A stretch of 34,395 nucleotides of DNA from CAYHWE01 sp964360445 (GTDB lineage: Bacteria; Patescibacteriota; Patescibacteriia; Patescibacteriales; JAKAJF01): NCBI GenBank assembly GCA_964360445.1, contig CAYHWE010000006.1:1-34395 (forward strand), given 5' to 3'. The notes beneath the pieces were generated by a model. The model was not told the origin of the DNA and searched no databases. It saw only the letters and a list, made by a program, of their open reading frames with translations. A program made the position numbers and the translations under genes. Positions 15,709-25,100 of the stretch are shown here, in pieces (within the stretch, counting starts at the first letter, position 1; each line of letters opens with the position of its first letter).

Positions 15709-15831
15709 ATGGAAAAGAAAACATGTATTTGTTCTGCTTGCCCTTATTGCTTCAGAAAGGATATTGGCGACGGGTGCACAAATTGTCCGCTTTTCACAAG
15801 CCAAAAAAAATGTGACAATTGCCAAAAGTAA
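15709..15831 (+). CDS. Cysteine-rich microprotein (40 aa, 8 Cys)
   Basis: ATG at 15709 is preceded by a strong purine-rich SD (AAGAAGGGGGG ending 5 nt before the ATG), unusual in this window. The 40-residue product has eight cysteines at positions 6, 8, 11, 14, 23, 26, 35 and 38, giving CxCxxCxxC followed by two CxxC pairs. This is enough for two four-Cys metal sites (Zn or Fe-S), or a small metallothionein-like or rubredoxin-like knuckle. It has its own promoter, a leader terminator and a 3' hairpin, so it is an independent transcription unit. Function is unknown; the spacing supports metal binding more than disulfides. Confidence 0.7.
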   Translation: MEKKTCICSACPYCFRKDIGDGCTNCPLFTSQKKCDNCQK

Positions 15832-15839
15832 ACGTCACC

Positions 15840-15870
15840 AAGAACACCGGCGCACAATGCCGGTGTTCTT
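15840..15870 (+). terminator. Terminator-like hairpin after the Cys-rich microprotein
   Basis: A perfect 12-bp stem (AAGAACACCGGC / GCCGGTGTTCTT) with a 7-nt loop, 8 nt after the stop codon. The following CATTTAAC is a weak T tract. Confidence 0.75.
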
Positions 15871-15937
15871 CATTTAACAAGTCCAAAATTTAATGTCATT
15901 CTCGTGAAAACGGGGCAAGAATTTTTTAGAAATTCCA

Positions 15938-16879
15938 CTACTTATTTCTTATAAATTCTTTTACTAGAGCTACAACTTCTTTTTTACTCTGCATCCAATA
16001 AATTCTTTTACCTTGCTTCTCCCAGCGACGGAACCAAGTCAATTGCCGCTTAGCGAATTGCCTTATGGCGATAAACAATTGCTCGACCATTTCCTCGTAA
16101 TTTATTTTCTTTTGCAGATACAAAGCAATAAATCTATACTCCAGACCGAAACCATCCATCCTCTTCCAACTGATCCCGCTTTTATGTAATTTCTTCACCT
16201 CCTCTATCATATCTTCTTTTTCCAGCCTCTCAATCAGCCTTTTATAAATCCGTTTTTCCACTTTCTCTTTTTCCGGCTTGATTCCCAATATAAGCGCATC
16301 ATATTTTACTTCTCCTCTTATCGACGCCCCATCTTCTCCGCCCTTGATCATCTCTATTTTCCTGACCAATCTTCTCTTATTTTTCCTGTCGCTCTCATTT
16401 AATCCGGCGGTAGCTACGGGATTTAATTTGCGTAAATAAACAAATAATTTCCCGACATCCATAGCTTCCAATCTTTTCCGCAAATTCTCGTCCGGCCTTG
16501 ATCGGCTCAGCGAATAACCGTCTATTACGGCCTGCAAATAAAGTCCGGAACCACCGACCAAAATCGGCAATTTGCCGCGCCTTAAAATATCATCAATTGC
16601 CCTGTAAGCCATCTTTTGGTATTTAGCCAGATTAAATTCCGTTTTAGGACTGGCGATATCAATCAAATGATACGGCACTTTTACTTTCTTCCCGCCTTTT
16701 TCAATCAGATATTCTTTTAAATCTTTTCCGGTCCCGACATCCATTCCTCGAAAAACCTGCCTCGAATCAGCCGAGACTATTTCCCCATTGAATTTAGACG
16801 CCAAGTAAACCCCCAGCTTGGTTTTCCCGCTGGCTGTCGGACCGATTATGGCTATTATCTTATTTTTTGCATTCAACAT
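15938..16879 (-). CDS. miaA: tRNA dimethylallyltransferase MiaA
   Basis: The 313-aa product has the P-loop GPTASGKTKLG (residues 13-23), SADSRQVFRGMDVGTGKD with the catalytic Asp, the LVGGSGLYLQAVIDG segment, and a C-terminal RQFAKRQLTWFRRW motif that contacts the anticodon stem. It transfers a dimethylallyl group to A37 of tRNAs reading UNN codons. The next upstream gene on the same strand is miaB, which methylthiolates the same base, so the pair makes ms2i6A37. Confidence 0.97.
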   Translation of the reverse strand: MLNAKNKIIAIIGPTASGKTKLGVYLASKFNGEIVSADSRQVFRGMDVGTGKDLKEYLIEKGGKKVKVPYHLIDIASPKTEFNLAKYQKMAYRAIDDILRRGKLPILVGGSGLYLQAVIDGYSLSRSRPDENLRKRLEAMDVGKLFVYLRKLNPVATAGLNESDRKNKRRLVRKIEMIKGGEDGASIRGEVKYDALILGIKPEKEKVEKRIYKRLIERLEKEDMIEEVKKLHKSGISWKRMDGFGLEYRFIALYLQKKINYEEMVEQLFIAIRQFAKRQLTWFRRWEKQGKRIYWMQSKKEVVALVKEFIRNK

Positions 16880-16985
16880 TGTTATGATGAATTTTTAATT
16901 TTATAATTTTAAATAATAATTTAATTTTCAATATTTAAATATCAAGACACTGTTTATAAAATTAAAAATGATAAAAATTCAAAAA
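16880..16985. repeat. AT-rich intergenic element between miaB and miaA
   Basis: Over 90% A+T, built from words such as AATTTTTAATTTTATAATTTT mirrored by AAAATTAAAAATGATAAAAATT, similar in style to 4682-4786. No promoter is convincing; miaA may be transcribed from miaB. Confidence 0.4.
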
Positions 16986-18275
16986 TTATACTGCTTCCCC
17001 TTCCAACCCGAAATTATCGAACCCCGTAATCTTCATCTTTATCTTTTTGCCGATCAGATCGTTTTCGGATTTTATCCTTGTTTTTCTGCCCGTCTTTGTC
17101 CTGCCGAAATAAAATCCGTTTTTCTTGTGATCTATAAGGACATCGACAATATGGCCGAAATAATCCCTGTTGTTATCGAGCGAAGTCTTTCTTAATACAG
17201 CTGTCAGATCCTTTTCTCTTTGCGCTTTTTCCTCCCGAGAAATATCGTCTTTCATTTTAGCGGACGGAGTGCCGTAGCGCGGACTGTATTGTCCTATATA
17301 AGCCATATCAAATTTAGCTTTTTCAAATAAGCTTAAAGTATTTTCAAACTGCTCTCTCGTTTCTCCAGGAAAGCCGACGATAACATCGGTTGTGATTAGA
17401 ACTTTAGGTTCCCAGTATCCATTATCGAGATTTAATTTATTCCTGATTTTTTTGATCAAATCCAAATAATGCTCTCTCGTATAATGGCGGTTCATTTTAG
17501 CCAGAATTTCATTGTCTCCCGACTGCACGGGCAGATGGATGGAATTGCAGGCTTTTTCCGATTCCGCGATGGCATCAATCAGCCCATCGCTCATATCTTT
17601 CGGGTGACTGGTCGTAAAACGCAGCCAAAAATCGCCGGGAATATCATTCACCATACGCAAAAGTTCCGGAAAGTCCGTATCGCCTGACTTATAGCTGTTC
17701 ACATTCTGCGCGATCAGGGTAATCTCTTTATATCCTTTTTCAACCAATACTTTTGCTTCAGCCAAGATTTCTGCCGCCTCGCGATATGTCTCCCGTCCGC
17801 GAGCGTAAGGCACAACGCAATATGTGCAGAAATTATTACAGCCGTTTCCGATCGGCACAAAAGCGCTGAATGTTGATTGATACTTCGGCTGTATCTTCAA
17901 GTATCCGCTCAGACTGCCGGATTCCGGCAATTCGCTCTTTTCTTCGCCTAATTCAACAGCTAAAGTTTCAAGCTTGGCTATCGGCATCCAGATATCGACA
18001 TCATCTTTCAATCTTCTTTGCACATCAGGACGGTCAGATAAGCAACCGGTCAAAACAACCTTGCACGCCGGATTATTTTTTTTGATATCCGGAATCAAGC
18101 TATATATCCTATTTTCCGCCGACTGCCTCACTCCGCAGGTGGTAGTTATGACAACATCAGAATTATTTTTATCATCAGTCCAGGAATACCCCAGATTTTC
18201 CAGATAGCTGGCCACCCGTTCGCTGTCGCTAACATTCATTTGGCAACCGATTGTGATTATATGGTAAGTCTTCAT
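16986..18275 (-). CDS. miaB: tRNA-2-methylthio-N6-dimethylallyladenosine synthase MiaB
   Basis: The 429-aa product matches the methylthiotransferase layout. The N-terminal UPF0004 domain has C11 (TIGCQMNVSDSER), C47 and C78 for the auxiliary [4Fe-4S] cluster. The radical SAM core has CxxxCxxC at C146, C150 and C153 (NGCNNFCTYCVVPYARG). A C-terminal TRAM-like domain closes the protein. MiaB (rather than MtaB or RimO) is favoured by the ARGRE and SHPKD segments and by the miaA neighbour. It acts on i6A37 of tRNA. Confidence 0.96.
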   Translation of the reverse strand: MKTYHIITIGCQMNVSDSERVASYLENLGYSWTDDKNNSDVVITTTCGVRQSAENRIYSLIPDIKKNNPACKVVLTGCLSDRPDVQRRLKDDVDIWMPIAKLETLAVELGEEKSELPESGSLSGYLKIQPKYQSTFSAFVPIGNGCNNFCTYCVVPYARGRETYREAAEILAEAKVLVEKGYKEITLIAQNVNSYKSGDTDFPELLRMVNDIPGDFWLRFTTSHPKDMSDGLIDAIAESEKACNSIHLPVQSGDNEILAKMNRHYTREHYLDLIKKIRNKLNLDNGYWEPKVLITTDVIVGFPGETREQFENTLSLFEKAKFDMAYIGQYSPRYGTPSAKMKDDISREEKAQREKDLTAVLRKTSLDNNRDYFGHIVDVLIDHKKNGFYFGRTKTGRKTRIKSENDLIGKKIKMKITGFDNFGLEGEAV

Positions 18276-18278
18276 ACA

Positions 18279-18414
18279 AATGTAAAATTAAATATCAAAA
18301 TGTAAAATGACAATTTAAAATGTCAAAATCTAAACAACAAATACTAAATCAAATCAAATCAAAAACAATAAATTTTAAAAATTTACATTGTCATTTTGAT
18401 TTTTACATTTTGAC
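18279..18414. repeat. AT-rich ~140-bp repeat, copy 1 (downstream of thrS)
   Basis: Read on the plus strand it shares long identical words with the reverse complement of 20158-20310, including ATCAAAATGTAAAATGACAA, TTTAAAATGTCAAAATC and CTAAATCAAATC, in the same order. Its two ends are partly inverted repeats of each other. The copies flank thrS in opposite orientations. Confidence 0.75.
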
Positions 18415-20157
18415 TTAATCCTTGTTTCTGATTTTGCTTAACACTTCTTTGATAAATAGATTTTTATTTATTTCCCTCGTCTCTCTCGATCCCCTGTCTC
18501 TTACTGCTAAATTTTCAGAACCGGCTTCTTTGTCTCCGATAACCAGAGTATAAGGGATTTTTTCATTCGCAGCCTTCCTGATCTTATTTCCGACCGTTTC
18601 ACTGTTGTCATCGACTTCAACCCTGACTCCTTTTTCTTTTAACTCCTGAGCTAACTTTTTACAATGTTCGATATGCATCTCTCCGACTGATAAAATCTTG
18701 ACCTGCGTCGGAGACAGCCAGACCGGGAATGCGCCGGCATAATGCTCGATAATGATTCCCATAAATCTTTCCATTGAACCCAACATCGCCCTATGGATAA
18801 CAACCGGCGTCTTTAACACGCCATCTGCATCATCATAATGCAAATCAAATCTTTGCGGAAGTTGGAAATCAAGCTGGATAGTAGCTAGCTGCCATTGGCG
18901 TCCGATTGCGTCCTTGATCTTAATATCTATTTTCGGACCATAAAATGCGCCATCGCCTTCATTTATCTGATATTCTAATTTAGATTCATCCAGGGCCTGC
19001 TTCAAACTATTTTCAGCCATATCCCAAGTCTCTTTTAATCCAAGAAAACTATCTGGCCGGGTTGACAAATGGATTTCATCAATCTGCAACCCAAATATCT
19101 TGTAAATATTTTTAACCTTTTCAAGCAGGGTTTTTATCTCTCCTAAAATCTGGTCTTCCCTCAAAAATATATGCGTATCATCCTGAGACAAGCTCCTCAC
19201 TCTCGTCAGCCCATGCAAAGTGCCGGAACGTTCATTCCTATGCAGAGTTGTGGTTTCCGCAATCCTTAATGGCAAATCCCTGTAAGACCTGATATCTCTC
19301 TTGAATACAAGCATGTGCGCCGGACAATTCATCGGCTTGATAGCCATATCAGTATTATCTTCGGCATGATGCAAGCAGAACATATCATCGCGATAATGGT
19401 CCCAATGCCCGGAAGTTTTCCATAATTCAGAATTCAAAATTTGAGGAGTCCTTACTTCTTTATAGCCTTCGCCGTACGAATACTCGCGCACAAATTTCAG
19501 AAGCTCCTGCATGACGATCATGCCCTTTGGCAAAAAAAATGGCATTCCCGGCGCGACCTCGTGCATCATGAATAAATCCAACTCCTTGCCTAACTTCCTA
19601 TTATCTCTTTTCTCCGCCTCTTCCATCATCTTCATATGCGCATCCAATTCTTCCTTATTCGCAAAAGCCAAACCGTAAATACGGGTCAACATCTTATTCT
19701 TCTCGTCTCCGCGCCAATAAGCGCCGGCCAATTTAGCCAGCTTGAAACTTCCTTTCTGGATTTTTCCGCTTGATTCGATATGAGGGCCGCGGCAAAGATC
19801 AAGAAAATTGCCGAGCTTATAATAACTCACCTTTGTTTCTCCCTGATTTTTCAGGTCTTTCAACAGCTCTTCTTTATAAACCTGTCCTTCTTTATATTCT
19901 TTCGCGATCGCCTCATCAATACCGATCTCCGACTGCTCGAATTTCAGACCCTGCTTCGCGATATGAATCATCTTCTTCTCGATCTCTTTCAAGTTTTCAT
20001 CATTGATTTTCATATCTCCGAAATCAATGTCGTAGTAAAATCCGTTTTCAACCGCCGGACCGATGGCGAATTTGACATCCGGATATAATTCCTTGATTGC
20101 GGCTGCCAGGATGTGCGACAGTGAGTGGCGGATGATTTCTAAGTTGTTGTTTGTCAT
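18415..20157 (-). CDS. thrS: Threonyl-tRNA synthetase (no TGS domain)
   Basis: The start is set at ATG 20157 (MTNNNLEIIRHSLSH), which begins just before the editing domain; an upstream in-frame ATG at 20196 would add 13 residues read from the AT-rich repeat. The 580-aa product lacks the ~60-residue N-terminal TGS domain of classic ThrRS but keeps the editing/SAD domain (HSLSH at residues about 11-15, FAIGPAVENGFYYDIDF), the class II core (GMIVMQELLKFVRE; MNCPAHMLVF with the zinc Cys; RNERSGTLHGLTRVRSLSQDD; GAFYGPKID), and the anticodon-binding domain (FPVWLSPTQVKIL to the end). It charges tRNA-Thr. A T-box leader regulates it. The repeat flanking it on both sides marks the locus as unusual. 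Confidence 0.96.
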   Translation of the reverse strand: MTNNNLEIIRHSLSHILAAAIKELYPDVKFAIGPAVENGFYYDIDFGDMKINDENLKEIEKKMIHIAKQGLKFEQSEIGIDEAIAKEYKEGQVYKEELLKDLKNQGETKVSYYKLGNFLDLCRGPHIESSGKIQKGSFKLAKLAGAYWRGDEKNKMLTRIYGLAFANKEELDAHMKMMEEAEKRDNRKLGKELDLFMMHEVAPGMPFFLPKGMIVMQELLKFVREYSYGEGYKEVRTPQILNSELWKTSGHWDHYRDDMFCLHHAEDNTDMAIKPMNCPAHMLVFKRDIRSYRDLPLRIAETTTLHRNERSGTLHGLTRVRSLSQDDTHIFLREDQILGEIKTLLEKVKNIYKIFGLQIDEIHLSTRPDSFLGLKETWDMAENSLKQALDESKLEYQINEGDGAFYGPKIDIKIKDAIGRQWQLATIQLDFQLPQRFDLHYDDADGVLKTPVVIHRAMLGSMERFMGIIIEHYAGAFPVWLSPTQVKILSVGEMHIEHCKKLAQELKEKGVRVEVDDNSETVGNKIRKAANEKIPYTLVIGDKEAGSENLAVRDRGSRETREINKNLFIKEVLSKIRNKD

Positions 20158-20310
20158 AAAATATTTATAATTTAAAATGTAAAAATCAAAAATCAAAATT
20201 ACAATGCAAAATTTTAAAATTATTATTTTAGATTTGATTTAGCGTTTGTTATTTGGATTTTGACATTTTAAATTGTCATTTTACATTTTGATATTTAAAT
20301 TTTACATTTA
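20158..20310. repeat. AT-rich ~140-bp repeat, copy 2 (thrS 5' UTR)
   Basis: The inverted counterpart of 18279-18414, lying between the T-box terminator and the thrS start codon. As a result thrS mRNA carries about 150 nt of unstructured-looking AT-rich UTR that can pair with the repeat downstream of the gene. Confidence 0.75.
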
Positions 20311-20497
20311 AAAAAGCCTCATCTCAATGCATTAAAAAAACTAATACACTGGGACGAGGCTTTAAGCTCCCGCGGTTCCACCCAACTTCCCCGCGGCATC
20401 ATGCCTTGCGAGGCGCTTTATTCCTTAATCGGCTTAGATTATCAGATGTAATGTCTATACCTATGGTTGGTGGCCATAGCAATCGCCTTTCGGATAA
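20310..20497 (-). promoter_or_regulatory. T-box riboswitch upstream of thrS
   Basis: On the minus strand the T-box sequence GGGTGGAACCGCGGG (20369-20383) is essentially consensus; its TGGA would pair with a tRNA acceptor end UCCA. The terminator follows: AAAGCCTC / GAGGCTTT arms extended by imperfect pairs, then six T's (20310-20363). Upstream, an apical hairpin CTATGG-CCACCAA-CCATAG (20461-20479) shows ACC, a threonine codon, in its loop. ATTATC/GATAAT could close Stem I. The whole leader is under 190 nt, and Stem I is much shorter than in the usual Firmicutes form. Uncharged tRNA-Thr should prevent termination. The class is certain from the T-box motif; the specifier position is inferred. 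Confidence 0.9.
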
Positions 20498-20503
20498 TTA
20501 CAA

Positions 20504-20530
20504 ATTATAGCATTTTCATTGAAAAGTCAA
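20504..20530 (-). promoter_or_regulatory. Promoter of the thrS T-box transcript
   Basis: On the minus strand TTGACT (20525-20530), a 15-bp spacer ending in TGC, TATAAT (20504-20509). Using TTTGAC as -35 gives 16 bp. The extended -10 is the same as in the microprotein promoter at 15577. Confidence 0.65.
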
Positions 20531-20540
20531 ATCTTATCAG

Positions 20541-22043
20541 TTAATTTTGGATTTCGACTTTGATGCGGTCAACATTGATAAGATTCGGCACTTTATCAAT
20601 GAAAGAGGGCCAAAATTTCACCTCATAACCACTTATTTCAGGCAGACTGCCTAGATATTGCTCTAACTGGTCCTTTGTCAATCCGACAATCTTATTCTTT
20701 TCCAGTATCTCGGCGTCACCCTTTAACACGACCTTGCCGTCAAAGCTGGCATTCATTGTCGCTATTCCCTGGCTCAGATCATAATTATTCAGGCTGTAAA
20801 CTATGTCATCCGCATCCAGCTGGGATATCTCCTTATCACCCGAAATATTTGAATTTATTTTTTCCTGGGCAAGCCCCTTGGCTGAATTTCCGTCAAACAT
20901 GACGGCAATCACCTTGGCTTTTATCTCAGCTTTGAAGCTTTCTTTTTCTTCTCCGACTTTCCCATCCATTTCTATACTTACACTGTTCTCGTCAAGCGTA
21001 TAAAACTCCTGATCGTATCCCAGCTCTTCAGTTTCTATTTTCGCTTTTTCCAATACGGCATTCCTCAGGTCTTTTACCGCTTCATCAATATCAGCCTGTC
21101 CGATTACGCCCTTAACCTGTTTTTGATATACAGTAGGCTCCGCGTTTTCGGCATAAATCTGATCCTGCAGCCCGGCCCACAGTCCCGGAATCGTAAATTT
21201 TGTCGGTCCGACGACCATGAATTCGCTCGGAGTATCGGCATAGATTTCCACCTCGGCCGATCCTCCTGCCGGGATGTTTACGGTATTTTTAATCCTATAT
21301 AATTTATTATCAGCCGACATCAGCCTTGTTGACGCGACCAGCGGCTGATTTTTGGCATAATTATTATGGATAACCGCTTTTCCGATGACTTCTTCTCCGA
21401 TAACCTCAGATGTAACAGGCTTATAATCCTTGCTTTCACTTATATCCATCTCTTTCACGATGCCTCCGACCGAGCCAGGCTTTATCTCATTTTTTTCTTC
21501 ATCAATAACATCAAAAATAAGATTGGAGTTTATCCGCTCCTGATTCGTTGTCAGAGAAATATCCACTTTTATGAAAGAAAAATAAAAAACGATCGCAAGC
21601 AGGGCAACAGTCAAAAAAACAAAGGCGAAAGAAATTTTCCTATACAGGCCGATCGAGCGATCCTTGATCTGCGCTTCCGACCGTCCGCTTCTTTCTGTTT
21701 TTTTCTCTTCCAGCCCATAGGCGTCATCCTTCGATTCTTCTTCCTCGATAATATTATTGAACTGTTCCGGAGACAAGCCTATCTGCTGCGGTTGTATCGA
21801 AGGTTGCGCCGGCATCGATATCGGCTTAGGCGTTACTTCGATTTTGATATTCACCTCTTTTTTCGTTTTTTTTACAACCTTCTTCGCTGCTGCAACAGCT
21901 CCGGATGTTTTACGGATTGCCGTTTTTGCCGGTTTTATCTTTTTCACCTCTTTTTTTTCAGGCGCCAAAACAGCGACAGCCTTTTTAGTTTTTATTGTCT
22001 TTGTCCGCCCGCTGGCGGATTTCACTTCCTTTTCTATTGGCAT
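20541..22043 (-). CDS. Single-pass membrane protein with Lys/Ala-rich N-terminus (baseplate-J-like region), 500 aa
   Basis: Residues 1-70 are Lys/Ala/Val-rich and probably disordered; about 75-130 are acidic and polar; residues about 136-158 form one membrane helix (ISFAFVFLTVALLAIVFYFSFI). The rest lies outside the cytoplasm. Within it, KNTVNIPAGGSAEVEIYAD (about 250-268) resembles the core of phage baseplate J/gp47 proteins, as is often annotated for CPR membrane proteins of this shape. The role could be an envelope assembly or appendage protein; I cannot define it further. A 10-codon reading frame with a perfect SD overlaps the start codon. Confidence 0.65.
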   Translation of the reverse strand: MPIEKEVKSASGRTKTIKTKKAVAVLAPEKKEVKKIKPAKTAIRKTSGAVAAAKKVVKKTKKEVNIKIEVTPKPISMPAQPSIQPQQIGLSPEQFNNIIEEEESKDDAYGLEEKKTERSGRSEAQIKDRSIGLYRKISFAFVFLTVALLAIVFYFSFIKVDISLTTNQERINSNLIFDVIDEEKNEIKPGSVGGIVKEMDISESKDYKPVTSEVIGEEVIGKAVIHNNYAKNQPLVASTRLMSADNKLYRIKNTVNIPAGGSAEVEIYADTPSEFMVVGPTKFTIPGLWAGLQDQIYAENAEPTVYQKQVKGVIGQADIDEAVKDLRNAVLEKAKIETEELGYDQEFYTLDENSVSIEMDGKVGEEKESFKAEIKAKVIAVMFDGNSAKGLAQEKINSNISGDKEISQLDADDIVYSLNNYDLSQGIATMNASFDGKVVLKGDAEILEKNKIVGLTKDQLEQYLGSLPEISGYEVKFWPSFIDKVPNLINVDRIKVEIQN

Positions 22044-22066
22044 AAATTTTTAAAAAGAGGGCGCAT
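22034..22066 (-). CDS. Overlapping 10-codon upstream reading frame
   Basis: AAGGAGG (22074-22080) is optimally placed 7 nt before ATG at 22066, which opens MRPLFKNLCQ and stops at 22034, inside the first codons of the 500-aa protein in another frame. The main ATG at 22043 lies 30 nt from that SD. Ribosomes may load here and re-initiate at the main start. Confidence 0.35.
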   Translation of the reverse strand: MRPLFKNLCQ

Positions 22067-22145
22067 TTTTTAACCTCCTTAAAATTAAAAAATAGTAAAC
22101 AAAAATATAAAGAATTCTCCTGGACTATGATTTGCAATTATTCCT

Positions 22146-22175
22146 ATTATAAAATAATCCGGCCTATCTGTCCAA
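22146..22175 (-). promoter_or_regulatory. Promoter overlapping the 3' end of dnaE
   Basis: On the minus strand TTGGAC (22170-22175, within the last dnaE codons), 18 bp, TATAAT (22146-22151). It would drive the 500-aa membrane protein gene. Confidence 0.5.
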
Positions 22176-25100
22176 TACCATTACGGATCCGCCGAGCGAA
22201 TTTTTTATTTTTTGGGCCAATAGATCGTCATTGTTGACTCTGAAGCTTGTCTCTATGATCTTGCTTTGGCCGCCTTGGTTTATCTTAAAATACACTTTCT
22301 CGCCCCCCTTGTGACCGGAAAGTATATCTCTCAATTTTGCCAGATTATCCTGATCCAATCCATTCAGGATCAGTTTCAGCGGATTGCTTTGCGCGCTTTG
22401 AGTATTGGCGGCCGGCGCTGAGCTTTGCGTCTGCGCTTTCGGGTAGTACGGAGCGTTTGCTTTTTTCGCGATGCCGCTCCATTTTCCATTTCCCCTGTCC
22501 GTTGACGCGGCGTTTCGGAAGTTTTCAAAAGACTGCCTGACATTATCCAAAGACAAGCCGACCGCCTTGCCGCACAAAACTTTTATATCCTGGTCTTTGT
22601 CCGATATCCTGCCCTGGCACAAAACAGCTTTTCCTTCTTGCCAGATTTCCTGCGTAGTCTTCAAAAGTTTCGGAAAAACCAGCAGCTCAACATTGTCCGT
22701 TCCGTCTTCTATTTTGACAAAAAGCATTGTCTCGTTTGAGCGCGTGTTGATTTTTTTTATTGAAGTTACGATTCCGGCGATATTAATAGCCGACTCCCGC
22801 GAACGTTTAGGCAAAATTGACAAAGGCAAAATATCTTTGCCGGCCAGATGTTTTTTATAATCGGCGAACGGATGCTCGGAAATATAAACCCCCAAAAGCT
22901 CTCTTTCCCAGGAAAGTTTTTCCTGGCGCCCCACCTCTTTTGCCGGCATCATCTTTATTTTATGAACAACATTCAGGCTTGGCGCCTGCGCGAACAGGCT
23001 AGCCTGGCCGTTGGCCGATGTCTTACTTATCTCCCTACCAAAATTAAGCATATTTTCAACGTTGCCTAAAAGCAATTCTCTTTCTCCGAACGCGTCAAGC
23101 GCTCCGCTTTTGATCAAGCTCTCTAAAGATTTCTTATTCAAATCCTTGTCTCGAACGCGCTCAAGCAAATCGGTTATGTCCTTATACGGCCCGTTGTCCT
23201 TTCTTTCTTTGATTAAAACTTCCGCGATATTCTCGCCGACATTTTTAACCGCCTTCAATCCGAAACGGATTGTTTTAACTTCTTCATTTTCAGCCACAAC
23301 CTCATTTCTTTCCGTTCCGGATGTTACGACCGTAAACGAATCAAAAGACTGATTTATGTCCGGGCGGCTGACTTCAACGCCCATGCTTCTGCATTCTTCA
23401 ATCAATATCGCGATGCGGTCGGTGTCGTGCTGATCAGCCGTAAGCAGGGCGGCCATGAATTCTCCCGACCAATACGCTTTCAGATAGGCGGTTTGATAGC
23501 CGATCAAGGCATAGCAGGCGGCATGAGACCTGTTGAATCCGTAGCCGGCAAACGGCTCGATAAATGAGAATATTTTTTCCGCCAACTGTTCGGAGATGCC
23601 ATTCTTAACGCATCCGACAACGAATTTCTCTTTTTGTTCAGCTAAAAGTTTGACGATTTTTTTTCCCACCGCCTTACGCAGGACATCCGCTTCGGCCATG
23701 GTGAATCCAGCTAAGTCTCTCGCCATCTGCATGACCTGTTCCTGGTAGATCGCGACGCCGTAAGTTTTCGCCAGGATCGGCTGCAGTTTCGGATGCAGGT
23801 ATTCCGGTTTTTTCTTGCCGTGCTTGCCGGCGATATAATCCGGGATCCATTCCATCGGGCCGGGGCGGTAAAGCGCTACCATCGCGATGATATCTTCAAA
23901 TTCAGTCGGCTTCAATTCGCGCAGATATCTTTTCATCCCGCTCGATTCGAATTGGAATACGCCGGTCGTTTCTCCGTCCTGGAATAATTTATAAGTTTTT
24001 TTATCATCCAACGGGATCTTGTCGATGTCGATCTTTACGCCGCGGGTATTCTTTATGATCTTTATCGCGCTTTCGATGATCGTAAGATTCTTCAATCCCA
24101 AAAAGTCCATTTTCAAGAGGCCAAGGTCCTCGACCGGGTGCAGAGAATATTGCGACACGATGCTCTTATCCGAAGAAGAAGCGTATTGCACCGGCACATT
24201 GTCCGACAACGGATCTTTCGTGATCAAAACTCCGCAAGCGTGCGTTGAAGCGTGCCTCGCTACGCCTTCCAATCTTCTCGCGTAATCGATGATCGTGCGC
24301 GCCGCATCTTCGGCTTTATAGATTTCTTTCAGTTCCGGAACAGTTTCAACCGCTTCGTCGATCTTCGAAAACATCGGGATCATCTTTGACAGCTTGTCGC
24401 AATAATCATAAGGATAATCCAATACGCGGCCGGAGTCGCGGATCGCGGCTTTCGCGGCCATAGTTCCGAAAGTGATGATCTGCGACACATGGTCCTTGCC
24501 ATACTTTTCTTCTACATAACGGATGACTTCATCGCGTCTCGTATCGGCGAAGTCCATATCGATATCAGGCATAGATACGCGGTCCGGATTCAGGAAACGT
24601 TCAAAAAGCAGATCATATCCAAGCGGATCAAGATTTGTGATTCCGGTCAGATAGCAGATCAAGGAACCGGCGGCTGATCCACGGCCGGGCCCGACAACGA
24701 TGCCGCTGTCCTTCGCCCAATTGACAAAATCGGCAACGATCAAAAAGTAAGACGGCCATCCCATTTTTTTGATGACAGACAATTCATATTCCATCCTTTC
24801 CCTGATTGCCGGCGTAACCTCGTCATAAGTCTTGCCATATCTTTTCTCTAGTCCGTCCCGGCATTTTTTCTCAAGATAAGAATTGCCGTCATATCCCTCC
24901 GGCACGTCAAAATGCGGCAATTGGATATTCCCCAATTCTATCTCCAGATCGCACATTTCCGCGATTTTTACAGTATTCTCCAGCGCTTCCGGGATATGCC
25001 CGAAAACATCATGCATCTCTTTCGCGCTCTTGTAATAAAAATCCCGCCCGTGCATTTCCATCCTGTCCGCGTCAGTCTTTTTTCTTTTTGTCTGCAAGCA

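Noticed and set aside
21366..22073. 235-aa plus-strand frame opposite the Lys-rich membrane protein
   Set aside because: Phe/Arg-rich mirror of lysine codons on the other strand; no SD, no family.
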